From an uncultured Lachnospiraceae bacterium (GTDB lineage: Bacteria > Bacillota > Clostridia > Lachnospirales > Lachnospiraceae), in assembly GCA_902803305.1 (NCBI GenBank), contig CADCPL010000116.1:1-6546 (forward strand): DNA of 6,546 bases, written 5' to 3'. Positions 1 through 6,378 of the stretch are shown here, one piece after another. Each line of letters begins with the position of its first letter. The stretch's first letter is position 1. Under the pieces are notes generated by a model. That model worked only from the letters and a program-made list of their open reading frames with translations, ran no database searches and was not told the DNA's origin. Position numbers and translations under genes: made by a program.

Positions 1-10
1 GCTCGTTTCC

Positions 11-59
11 GTGCGTCACGTTACTAAGCTCGAAAGGACCTCGCTAAGTAACAACGCAC
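11..59. repeat. Long imperfect hairpin downstream of the MotE-like gene
   Basis: Outer arms GTGCGT (11-16) and ACGCAC (54-59) and inner arms GTTACTAAGC (20-29) and GCTAAGTAAC (43-52) pair in register, with one mismatch, a three-base bulge (17-19) and a one-base bulge (53). The loop is 13 bases (30-42). On the minus-strand transcript the stem is followed by GGAAACGAGC, not a U run, so it is not a classical terminator. It directly adjoins copy 1 of the 22-base repeat. The rest of 1-105 shows no gene I can support. Confidence 0.55.
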
Positions 60-77
60 TCCAAGTCTTTTTGCTGC
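56..77. repeat. Copy 1 of a 22-base intergenic repeat
   Basis: Shares 20 of 22 positions with 1490-1511 in the same orientation, with the identical core CTCCAAGTCTTTTTGC at 59-74. It lies between the MotE-like stop codon and the long hairpin at 11-59. In both places the repeat leads, on the minus strand, straight into a hairpin of unrelated sequence. Confidence 0.7.
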
Positions 78-105
78 TAACGAAAATCCCTCTCGATGCT
101 GCCTA

Positions 106-963
106 TCAATCCGGATCCATGATCTTGGTCAGGCGTGATGCTATGTCTTTGTCCATAGCCTGGAGGATCTTCGCACGGGGATTAGTGTCCATGTGACCAA
201 GGATTTTCGCCACAAGATCAAGGTTGTCGCCCATCTGGTCAAAGATGGCCGCTGCCTGCTTGGGCTTCATCTCGGAGTATGCCTTGACGTATTCGTCCAT
301 TATCTTGTCGGTTTCGATCTGCTGAACGACCTGTTTGTACAGGTATTCGGCGTTGTCGGGATCGATCTCTTCGTAATATGCCTTGTACTGCTCTATCTCG
401 GGCGCCTTGTCCGAGAACACGACTTCCTCGTAAAATTCGGTCTTGAGCTTCTGAAATTCAACCTGGCTGTCCTCGACTGTTCTGAGTCTTACGATCTCTT
501 CCTTGAGCGCCTTGATCTCTTCGTTTTCTTCATCACCGCCCTTTGCGGCTTCGGCTTTGAGTCTGTCGATCTCCTTGTTGAGCCTCTCGATCTCGGCAAG
601 CGCGTCGGGCAGATTGTCGAATTCTCCCATATATTCTTCCATTTCCGTAGGCTCGGGGAGGATCTTATTGATAACGGGAACGTCTTTAAGGATCGGGCGC
701 AGGACGCTAGAGCCGAACCCGCCAATATCAAGCTTGATCAGGAGTCCCAGGATCGCTATCCATATGAGGACGATCAAAATGACAATAAGAAGAACGGACG
801 GTGAAAATCCTTCATCTTCATCGTCTACATCCGCATACATGGCACCGGCATCAGTTGCCAGGACGTCTATACCGCCGCCCTTTTTTGCTGCCTTCTTGGC
901 CTCTTTTTCTCTTTTCTTTTTTTCCTTGGGAGAAAGCTCCTCTAATTCTTCTTCGTCTGCCAT
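106..963 (-). CDS. MotE/YlxF-like membrane coiled-coil protein of the flagellar operon
   Basis: A 285-residue protein 29 bases after fliJ, with AGAGG seven bases before its ATG. The first 52 residues are highly charged and cytoplasmic-looking (Lys/Glu-rich, then an acidic patch). One strong membrane helix lies at about 56-77 (rich in L, I and V). A coiled coil of EIERLNKEIDRLKAE type spans about 118-180. The C-terminal part, about 220-283 (AYSEMKPKQAAAIFDQM, then LVAKILGHM, ILQAMDKD, ASRLTKIM), has the repeated helical pattern of the MgtE N-domain, related to the FliG middle domain. This layout and the position after fliJ match the YlxF/MotE family. MotE of Sinorhizobium is described as a chaperone for a periplasmic motility protein, but the role in Firmicutes is unclear. 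With the inside-positive start, the coiled coil and C-domain would be outside the membrane. The true function is unknown. Confidence 0.85.
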   Translation of the reverse strand: MADEEELEELSPKEKKKREKEAKKAAKKGGGIDVLATDAGAMYADVDDEDEGFSPSVLLIVILIVLIWIAILGLLIKLDIGGFGSSVLRPILKDVPVINKILPEPTEMEEYMGEFDNLPDALAEIERLNKEIDRLKAEAAKGGDEENEEIKALKEEIVRLRTVEDSQVEFQKLKTEFYEEVVFSDKAPEIEQYKAYYEEIDPDNAEYLYKQVVQQIETDKIMDEYVKAYSEMKPKQAAAIFDQMGDNLDLVAKILGHMDTNPRAKILQAMDKDIASRLTKIMDPD

Positions 964-992
964 CTGTTAACCTCTAAAAGTGCCGGTTGACA

Positions 993-1442
993 CTATTCGT
1001 CCTCTCCTGCTCCAAATCGGTAACTTACAAGTTCGTCAATCTCTTTGCTTTCCTTGGCTGCTTCTTCCGCCTTGAACTCTTCAAACTGCTTCTCCTTGAG
1101 GAGTTCATGCATCTTCCGATCCTGCATCGCCGCAGTCAGCTTGCTTCTTGCCACTTCAAGCTCCTGGCGTGCCGCGGCAAGATTGAGCCGCTGCTGGGCC
1201 ACATAATATTTGACGATCTCAAGTGCATCCTCGGCCTCTTTGATCGAGGAGACGTCAAGTTCGGACTCGACAAGACCCTTCAGCTGCACTTCACAGTCGT
1301 CGCGCCGTGCGATAAGGGCGTTCAGTTTTTCCTCTTCTTCGCGCTCTTTGGCTGCGGCGATGGCAAATTCGTTCTTCGCCTGTGTCTCGAGCTTTTCCTT
1401 AACGTTGAGGATGTTCTGCATCCTGTATCTGAATCTGGCCAT
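993..1442 (-). CDS. fliJ: FliJ, flagellar export chaperone / ATPase stalk protein
   Basis: A 149-residue, highly charged and almost entirely helical protein, the usual FliJ length. FliJ is a coiled-coil hairpin that inserts into the FliI hexamer like the gamma subunit of F1 ATPase and connects it to FlhA. The start MARFRYRMQNILNVKEKLE fits the family pattern of an aromatic-basic start leading into a long helix. The C-terminal helix MHELLKEKQFEEF and the later KEIDELVSYRF match the conserved second arm. The frame is open 26 codons further upstream to 1520, but that stretch translates the hairpin element and does not look like FliJ, so I chose the ATG at 1442-1440. Only a weak GAGG about 10 bases upstream serves as ribosome site, suggesting modest translation. 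Sequence similarity in FliJ is low in general, so the call leans also on position. Confidence 0.93.
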   Translation of the reverse strand: MARFRYRMQNILNVKEKLETQAKNEFAIAAAKEREEEEKLNALIARRDDCEVQLKGLVESELDVSSIKEAEDALEIVKYYVAQQRLNLAAARQELEVARSKLTAAMQDRKMHELLKEKQFEEFKAEEAAKESKEIDELVSYRFGAGEDE

Positions 1443-1470
1443 TCTTATTATGCCTCGAACCCTTTGATCA

Positions 1471-1514
1471 TTTGCGCAAAAAGGCGCTTGCGCTCCAAGT
1501 CTTTTTGCCGCAAA
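1471..1514 (-). terminator. Strong hairpin in the fliI-fliJ spacer, possible attenuator or processing site
   Basis: The 90-base gap between fliI and fliJ contains arms TTTGCGCAAAAAG (1471-1483) and CTTTTTGCCGCAAA (1501-1514), which pair over 13 bases with one bulged base. On the minus-strand transcript the tip can form a small stem with a GCAA tetraloop, immediately followed by CCTTTTT. It therefore resembles a bidirectional terminator, yet it sits in mid-operon with fliJ and the MotE-like gene downstream. Partial termination, RNA processing or 3'-end protection of the fliF-fliI message are all possible; the sequence alone cannot decide. Confidence 0.5.
1490..1511. repeat. Copy 2 of a 22-base intergenic repeat
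   Basis: Matches 56-77 at 20 of 22 positions in the same orientation. The identical core is CTCCAAGTCTTTTTGC (1493-1508). This copy forms one side of the hairpin in the fliI-fliJ spacer. Confidence 0.7.
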
Positions 1515-1532
1515 AGACAAAGTGTTCTTCGG

Positions 1533-2861
1533 CTAGTCTTTCACGACGTTCTCTTCATCTTCGGAGAAGATCCCTTCCAGCATCTCTATCTCTTCATCAA
1601 GCGTGTACCTGCTGTCCACATCCTGGCACAGGTACTCGTTGACCTTATCTATCTTCTCTATTGAGTAATCGATGTTCGGATTGGCTCCCGCCTTGTAGGC
1701 TCCTATGTTGATAAGGTCCTCAGCCTCCGTATATGTTGCGAGTACGGTCTTGAGCCTGTTTGCGACCGCCTTGTGTTCTTTGGTGGCGATCTGGCTCATG
1801 CATCGGCTGATGCTCTGCAGCACATCGATGGCGGGATAGTGGTTCTTGTGCGCCAGCTTACGGTCGAGCATTATATGACCGTCAAGTATCGATCTGGCCG
1901 TATCGGTTATCGGCTCGTTAAAATCATCACCATCGACAAGCACGGTGTAGAGCCCCGTTATGGAGCCTTTATCATCACAACCCGCACGCTCCAAGAGCTT
2001 GGGCATCTGCGCATACACACTCGGCGGATATCCGCGTGTTACCGGCGGTTCACCGCTGGCAAGTCCTATCTCACGCTGTGCCATGGAAAAACGTGTCAGA
2101 GAGTCCATCATGAGAAGTACATCTTTTCCCTGGTCTCGGAAATATTCCGCGATCGCTGTGGCCGTCTGTGCGGCTTTACGTCGGACAAGTGCAGGCTTAT
2201 CACTGGTCGCGACAACTACGACCGACCTGGCCATACCCTCTTCTCCAAGGTCGCGTTCTATGAACTCACGTACCTCCCTGCCTCGCTCTCCTATAAGAGC
2301 GATGACATTGATATCAGCCTTGGTGTTTCTTGCAAACATTCCGAGGAGCGTACTCTTTCCGACACCGGAACCGGCAAATATACCGATACGCTGGCCTTTT
2401 CCTATCGTCATTATCCCGTCGACCGCCTTGACGCCGAGCGGCAGGATATCACTTATGATCTCACGCTTCAGCGGATCCGGTGCAGGTGCTTCGATCGGAT
2501 AACTCTGAGTGCATGTAACCTCGGACCCGTCTATCGGTCTTCCGATACCGTCAAGCGCCATACCGAGAAGTTCCGGTCCAACGGGCACCGAGAGGGGATA
2601 ACCCATGTTCTCGACGACACATCCGAAGCCGATACCCTCTGTTGTCTCAAAAGGCATCAGGAGAGTCTTACCGTCCTTAAACCCGACAACCTCGGCAAGG
2701 ACATATTTGTCCTCTTCGTCATCGACTATGATCCTGCACAGATCATCAAGCTTTGCATCCGGTCCGTTGCTCTCGATAGTCAGTCCGACGACATTGACTA
2801 CTTTGCCCAATTTCTTAAAAAAGGTCTTTTCACAGACCTTTTTGTATTTATCAAAATCCAT
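1533..2861 (-). CDS. fliI: FliI, flagellum-specific export ATPase
   Basis: A 442-residue protein of usual FliI length, related to the F1 ATP synthase beta subunit. It hydrolyses ATP as a hexamer at the base of the export gate to help unfold and release export substrates. Visible motifs: Walker A GSGVGKST at 164-171 (K169), the catalytic glutamate in GERGREV (E192), Walker B VLLMMDSLTRF at 248-258 (D253), the alpha/beta ATPase signature PPSVYAQMPKLLERAG at 279-294 and the GHIMLDR segment at 328-334. The N-terminal beta-barrel region (about 20-100) and the C-terminal helical region that contacts FliJ are intact. The ATG overlaps the fliH stop as TAATG, with GGAG five bases upstream (2870-2867). 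The first codons contain a terminator-like hairpin, listed separately. Confidence 0.98.
   Translation of the reverse strand: MDFDKYKKVCEKTFFKKLGKVVNVVGLTIESNGPDAKLDDLCRIIVDDEEDKYVLAEVVGFKDGKTLLMPFETTEGIGFGCVVENMGYPLSVPVGPELLGMALDGIGRPIDGSEVTCTQSYPIEAPAPDPLKREIISDILPLGVKAVDGIMTIGKGQRIGIFAGSGVGKSTLLGMFARNTKADINVIALIGERGREVREFIERDLGEEGMARSVVVVATSDKPALVRRKAAQTATAIAEYFRDQGKDVLLMMDSLTRFSMAQREIGLASGEPPVTRGYPPSVYAQMPKLLERAGCDDKGSITGLYTVLVDGDDFNEPITDTARSILDGHIMLDRKLAHKNHYPAIDVLQSISRCMSQIATKEHKAVANRLKTVLATYTEAEDLINIGAYKAGANPNIDYSIEKIDKVNEYLCQDVDSRYTLDEEIEMLEGIFSEDEENVVKD
2818..2843 (-). terminator. Terminator-shaped hairpin inside the first codons of fliI
   Basis: A perfect 10-base inverted repeat, AAAAAGGTCT at 2818-2827 and AGACCTTTTT at 2834-2843, flanks a 6-base loop. 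On the minus-strand transcript the GGTCT/AGACC stem is followed by six U residues, the shape of an intrinsic terminator. It lies in codons 7-15 of fliI (KKVCEKTFF). The same symmetry exists on the plus strand, so it could also stop antisense transcripts. Ribosomes translating fliI would normally melt it. Its function is inference; the symmetry itself is directly visible. Confidence 0.4.
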
Positions 2862-3721
2862 TATTTCTCCGTATAAGACAGTATACGCAGTTCCTTTTTA
2901 AGAAGCTCCAGTTCGGTACCGAGGCTGCAGTCGTATATGCCTCCGTCGGTCTCTATGAAGCTGCTGCCCGGTGACAGTGTTATATCTTCAATGATCTCTA
3001 TCGTGGCGGTGGTCCCGAGGCCTTCCGCCAGCGTATCTCTGTTACTGTTTACAAATTCATGATCTTCTTTGGATACATGGATCAGGAAGTTCTTCGTACC
3101 TTCAACATTCCTTATGGCATCCTTCAAGAGATTCAGGACCACTTCGCTTCGACCGGACAGGTCAATGCCGAGTACATGAGAATAAACATCAGTCAGGACC
3201 TCCACAAACTTCGGTTCAAGTTCCGCAACCTTGGCTTCATATGCTGCATCCAGTGCGGCTGATTTTTCCTCGGCCTGTCTCTCGATCTCCTTGGCTCTTG
3301 CAAGTCCCTCGGCGTAGCCTTTTTCGACGCCTTCCTCGTGACCCTTTTTTCTAGCCTCTTCCTCGAGAGCCTTTATCTGATCATTCGCATCATTTATGAT
3401 CTGCTGTGCCTGCTCGTTGGCATCACCTATTATCTGCTCTGCCTGTTCATTGGCATCATCTATGAGCTTCTGTGCCGCTTCGTTTTTTGCCTCTTCGGCT
3501 GCAAGTTCATCCTGGTCGGTAAGAAGTGCATCTACCTGCGCCGCATCCAGTCCCTCGCTGAATTCATCGGCAAAATCATCCTCGGGGACAGTCTCCAGGA
3601 GTTCGGACAACGTCTTGATACGTTCCGAAACGGCCTGGTTAGAATCTATCACGCGCTTTGTCTTTTTTTCATTTTCCGCGCCATAGGTCACATTGTAGGA
3701 TTTGATCAGCGAACTAGACAA
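2861..3721 (-). CDS. fliH: FliH, negative regulator and partner of the flagellar export ATPase FliI
   Basis: A 286-residue protein. FliH dimers bind the FliI N-terminus, restrain its ATPase activity and bring it to the export gate. The N-terminal SSLIKSYNVTYG is typical of Firmicutes FliH. An acidic region follows (about 46-85). Residues 86-118 are three tandem 11-residue units (LIDDANEQAEQ, IIGDANEQAQQ, IINDANDQIKA), predicted to form a long helix. Next comes a perfect glycine ladder, G127, G131, G135 and G139, the GxxxG repeat characteristic of FliH and its type III secretion relatives. The C-terminal domain (about 165-286) is the FliI-binding, ATP-synthase-delta-like part, with SPGSSFIETDGGIYD near 250-264. 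The start is TTG, overlapping fliG by 8 bases, and the stop shares a base with the fliI ATG, so expression is likely tightly coupled. Confidence 0.93.
   Translation of the reverse strand: MSSSLIKSYNVTYGAENEKKTKRVIDSNQAVSERIKTLSELLETVPEDDFADEFSEGLDAAQVDALLTDQDELAAEEAKNEAAQKLIDDANEQAEQIIGDANEQAQQIINDANDQIKALEEEARKKGHEEGVEKGYAEGLARAKEIERQAEEKSAALDAAYEAKVAELEPKFVEVLTDVYSHVLGIDLSGRSEVVLNLLKDAIRNVEGTKNFLIHVSKEDHEFVNSNRDTLAEGLGTTATIEIIEDITLSPGSSFIETDGGIYDCSLGTELELLKKELRILSYTEK
3368..3466 (-). repeat. Three tandem 33-base units encoding an 11-residue DANEQA repeat in FliH
   Basis: The three units encode residues 86-96, 97-107 and 108-118 of FliH, with consensus (L/I)-I-x-D-A-N-(E/D)-Q-(A/I)-x-(Q/A). 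The spacing of exactly 11 residues matches a hendecad coiled-coil period. The DNA units are similar but not identical, so this is an older or selected duplication, or convergent helix composition, rather than a very recent slip. Confidence 0.8.
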
Positions 3722-4730
3722 CTATCTCATCTCCTCCGCCACGCGAGATAACGATCTCAGATGCATCCTCAAGTCTTCTTATGGTGTTAACTATCTTCTG
3801 CTGAGCTTCCTCAACATCCTTCATACGGACAGGACCCATGAACTCCATATCCTCCCGGATCATAAGAGCGAGACGCTTCGACAGGTTATTGAAGATCGCA
3901 TTCTGAACTTCTTCATTGGCACCTTTAAGCGCGATCGCAAGATCGGAGTTGTCGACATCACGAAGCACTCGCTGGATGGCACGGTCGTCAAGCAGCAGGA
4001 TATCTTCGAATACGAACATCTTCTTTCTGATCTCGTCCGCAAGTTCGGGCTCGTCGATCTCGAGAGTCTCCATGATGTGTTTTTCCGTACTTCTGTCTAC
4101 GGTGTTCAGGATATCTACAACAGCATCGACACCACCGATGATCGTGTAATCCTGGTTGACGAGAGATGAAAGCTTGGATTCCAGTATCTTTTCCACCTCC
4201 TTGATGACATCGGGACTCGTACGGTCCATAAGCGCGATACGCTTTGCAACATCCGACTGTCTGTCGGGCGGAAGCGCAGATATGATAAGAGCAGCCTGAG
4301 ACGGATTGAGGTATGAAAGTATGAGTGCGATCGTCTGAGGATGCTCATCCTGTATGAAGTTAAGAAGCTGTGATGCTTCGGTCTTACGTATGAATTCGAA
4401 AGGCTTAACCTGAAGCGAAGCGGTAAGCTTGCCGATAACGTCGAGTGCTTTTTCATTACCGAGTGCTTTTTCAAGAAGCTCCTTGGCATAGCCGATACCA
4501 CCCTCGGCAATATACTGCTGAGCAAGGCAGACGCCGTAAAACTCGTTGATGACTTCTTCCTTGACCTGCGGTGTTACACTTCTGGTATTTGCGATCTCAA
4601 GTGTCAGATCCTCGATCTCCTCCTCCTTGAGATGCTTGAATATGAGCGCACTCCTCTCGGGCCCAAGAGCTATGAGAAGGATTGCAGCTTTCTGAAGACC
4701 GGTAATGGTCTGTTCTTTTTCTTTAGCCAT
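3714..4730 (-). CDS. fliG: FliG, flagellar motor switch (rotor) protein
   Basis: A 338-residue protein of standard FliG length. It sits on the cytoplasmic face of the MS ring, transmits torque from the stator and helps reverse rotation. The N domain (about 1-105, starting ITGLQKAAILLIALG) binds the FliF tail. The middle domain carries the EHPQ motif at 129-132, which contacts FliM. The C-terminal domain carries the MFVF motif at 238-241 and the torque helix region with DDR at 248-250, LALKGA-like IALKGA at 266-271, SKR at 284-286 and RED at 292-294, followed by GPVRMKDVEEAQ at 299-310. The charged residues expected for stator contact are present. It starts 3 bases after fliF, with only a GGGGG stretch as a Shine-Dalgarno, so translation is probably coupled to fliF. 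Its end overlaps fliH by 8 bases. Confidence 0.98.
   Translation of the reverse strand: MAKEKEQTITGLQKAAILLIALGPERSALIFKHLKEEEIEDLTLEIANTRSVTPQVKEEVINEFYGVCLAQQYIAEGGIGYAKELLEKALGNEKALDVIGKLTASLQVKPFEFIRKTEASQLLNFIQDEHPQTIALILSYLNPSQAALIISALPPDRQSDVAKRIALMDRTSPDVIKEVEKILESKLSSLVNQDYTIIGGVDAVVDILNTVDRSTEKHIMETLEIDEPELADEIRKKMFVFEDILLLDDRAIQRVLRDVDNSDLAIALKGANEEVQNAIFNNLSKRLALMIREDMEFMGPVRMKDVEEAQQKIVNTIRRLEDASEIVISRGGGDEIVV
3731..3737 (-). promoter_or_regulatory. Ribosome binding site that supports a TTG start for fliH
   Basis: Inside the last codons of fliG the minus strand reads GGAGGAG, about 9 bases before the TTG at 3721-3719. This strong site supports the rare start codon. The next plausible start is a GTG at codon 11, which lies about 40 bases from this site and would drop the N-terminal LIKS segment common in FliH proteins. 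Confidence 0.65.
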
Positions 4731-4733
4731 TTA

Positions 4734-6350
4734 TTACCCCCATTCCTCGTTCAGCCAGTTCCTGAGAAGCTGAGCCGAGGCATCCGGATTTTCATCAACA
4801 AACTTCTCGACCATGAGCCTGATCTCGGATTTACTTTCAAGATCGATGTCTTCAACATTCTGATGTTCCTGCGTGGTTGTAAGAAGATCGTCTACGGAAA
4901 GCTCGGTCTCTTCGACCGTCTCTTCCTCTTTGTTCTTCTTGAACGTCGTAAGTACAACTATCAGCAGAAGCGCCAGGATAAGCACGATAAGTATGATCTG
5001 CGCGATATTTGATGCGGAAAGATTAAGTCCTTCATCCGGTTGGAAGATCGGAACATCATATGCAACTATCGATATATTGGCCGCGGGGATACCTGTTGCG
5101 TTCGCAACAAGGGTGATCATCTCCTCGTCAACTTCTTTCTTGACCTTCTCGCTGTTCTGAACGGTGAACTCTTCAAAGGTGATGCCGTCAAGCTGGCCCT
5201 GTGCCCTAACATCGCTCTCCTTGTATATGACAAAATGCGATGCCGTGATACCGATGGACGAATTGGCGTAATCGATGGAACCCGGAGGTGTGACTTTGTC
5301 CGTGATCTTCTCACTGGGCAGGTAGTCCCGCGATTCCTCGGTAACGGTATAGTTGGACGCATTACCGTCCTGCATTACATATGTCGTCTCTTCCTGGTTC
5401 GTATCCGTTCCCGGAATACCGCCCGTTCCGCCAGTTCCTTCGGCTTCGTATGTGTTCTCATGCGCGAGGACATTGGTGCCGTTCTCATCGGCCTGAGTAT
5501 ATTTATGTTCGGTTTCCTTGAGGGAAGAAAAATCCATCCGAAGGTTCGGAGAAACCTTGACATCCTCATACAGGTTGGATCCGAGGAGCACCTGGATGAC
5601 CTCCTGTCTGAGGGCGTTCTCTGCCTGTGATTTAAGAGCGATCTGATTGGATGTGTTGAGTGTGCCCGAGTTGCTCTCGGCTGCCTCCTGGCCCGAGAAC
5701 AGAAGATTTCCCGCGGTATCTATGATGGAAATGTTCTCTGTGGTCTTGTTGCCGAGTGCCGTTGCGATGTTTCTCGCAAAGTTCTCAGCCACGCCGTCGG
5801 GAAGCGTATCGATAAGATCGAGCATAACGCTCGCGTATGCCTCTTCTTCCTTGGAAAGAAGCGTTCCGTCATTGTCGGGGATGGAAAGCGTCACATAGGC
5901 TTTCCTGACATTCTCGGTCGCTTCCATTATCTTCTCGAGATGCGATTCCTGATAGAGCTTGTATGTCTTCTGTTTGTCGGATTCCGTTGTGGACAGCCCT
6001 CCCGCAAGAGCGCTCTCCAGGCTGTATGAATCGGCGGGATAATTGTTCGCGCCGAGAAGCAGCGTAGCTTTTGCGATATCCTGTTTCTGAACCGAGATGA
6101 TAAGTCCGTCATCCGTTACCGTATACGGTATCGATTCACCTTCGAGAAGCTCCGTGATCTCCGATGCCTGCTTGGTGCTGTCGCACGTGATCAGTGTCTC
6201 GTATCTCGGTCTTGTCAGAATAGTAGCCAAAATGGCAAGTGCCAAAATAACACCTGCCGCTACGCTGATAATTATCGTTTTTTGTTTTGCGGTAAACTTG
6301 TTCCACCACTCCAGCACCTTCTGGAGCATTTCCTTAAGTCTGTCTACCAT
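4734..6350 (-). CDS. fliF: FliF, flagellar basal-body MS-ring protein
   Basis: A 538-residue protein, normal length for FliF. It forms the MS ring in the cytoplasmic membrane, the platform on which the rod, switch and export gate assemble. An N-terminal membrane helix lies at about residues 25-46 and a second at about 449-470 (rich in I, L and V), giving the usual layout of two membrane helices around a large extracytoplasmic part. Ring-building YscJ/FliF-type sequence occupies about 47-220, including the AYVTLSIPDND segment near 151-161. A Gly/Thr-rich, probably flexible stretch at about 300-322 (EGTGGTGGIPGTDTN) sits in the FliF C domain. The cytoplasmic tail ends in a conserved helix (about 508-538, RLMVEKFVDENP then LLRNWLNEEW) that binds the FliG N-terminal domain. 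The gene ends 3 bases before fliG. The extracytoplasmic part is divergent from enterobacterial FliF, but the topology and tail leave little doubt. Confidence 0.96.
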   Translation of the reverse strand: MVDRLKEMLQKVLEWWNKFTAKQKTIIISVAAGVILALAILATILTRPRYETLITCDSTKQASEITELLEGESIPYTVTDDGLIISVQKQDIAKATLLLGANNYPADSYSLESALAGGLSTTESDKQKTYKLYQESHLEKIMEATENVRKAYVTLSIPDNDGTLLSKEEEAYASVMLDLIDTLPDGVAENFARNIATALGNKTTENISIIDTAGNLLFSGQEAAESNSGTLNTSNQIALKSQAENALRQEVIQVLLGSNLYEDVKVSPNLRMDFSSLKETEHKYTQADENGTNVLAHENTYEAEGTGGTGGIPGTDTNQEETTYVMQDGNASNYTVTEESRDYLPSEKITDKVTPPGSIDYANSSIGITASHFVIYKESDVRAQGQLDGITFEEFTVQNSEKVKKEVDEEMITLVANATGIPAANISIVAYDVPIFQPDEGLNLSASNIAQIILIVLILALLLIVVLTTFKKNKEEETVEETELSVDDLLTTTQEHQNVEDIDLESKSEIRLMVEKFVDENPDASAQLLRNWLNEEWG

Positions 6351-6357
6351 TTTGTTA

Positions 6358-6364
6358 CTTCCTT
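6358..6364 (-). promoter_or_regulatory. Ribosome binding site of fliF
   Basis: The minus strand reads AAGGAAG, then seven bases, then the ATG at 6350. This is a good Shine-Dalgarno match at normal spacing. It fixes the fliF start downstream of the GC-rich spacer element and shows that fliF has its own translation initiation, independent of fliE. Confidence 0.75.
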
Positions 6365-6378
6365 GTATAATTTTAGGT

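Noticed and set aside
1443..1520. N-terminal extension of FliJ by 26 residues to an upstream start
   Set aside because: The extension translates the hairpin/repeat element, does not resemble FliJ, and the ATG at 1442 gives the family-typical start and length.
2812..2850. Poly-A/poly-T runs in the early fliI codons as a programmed frameshift site
   Set aside because: No X-XXY-YYZ heptamer sits in the correct frame, and FliI is full length without any shift.
1773..2876. Long open frame (367 codons) on the plus strand opposite fliI, and other plus-strand frames such as 193-804, 987-1664 and 5040-5630
   Set aside because: They lie antisense to well-identified flagellar genes, have no recognisable domains and no convincing ribosome sites. 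Their openness follows from the codon use of the real genes.
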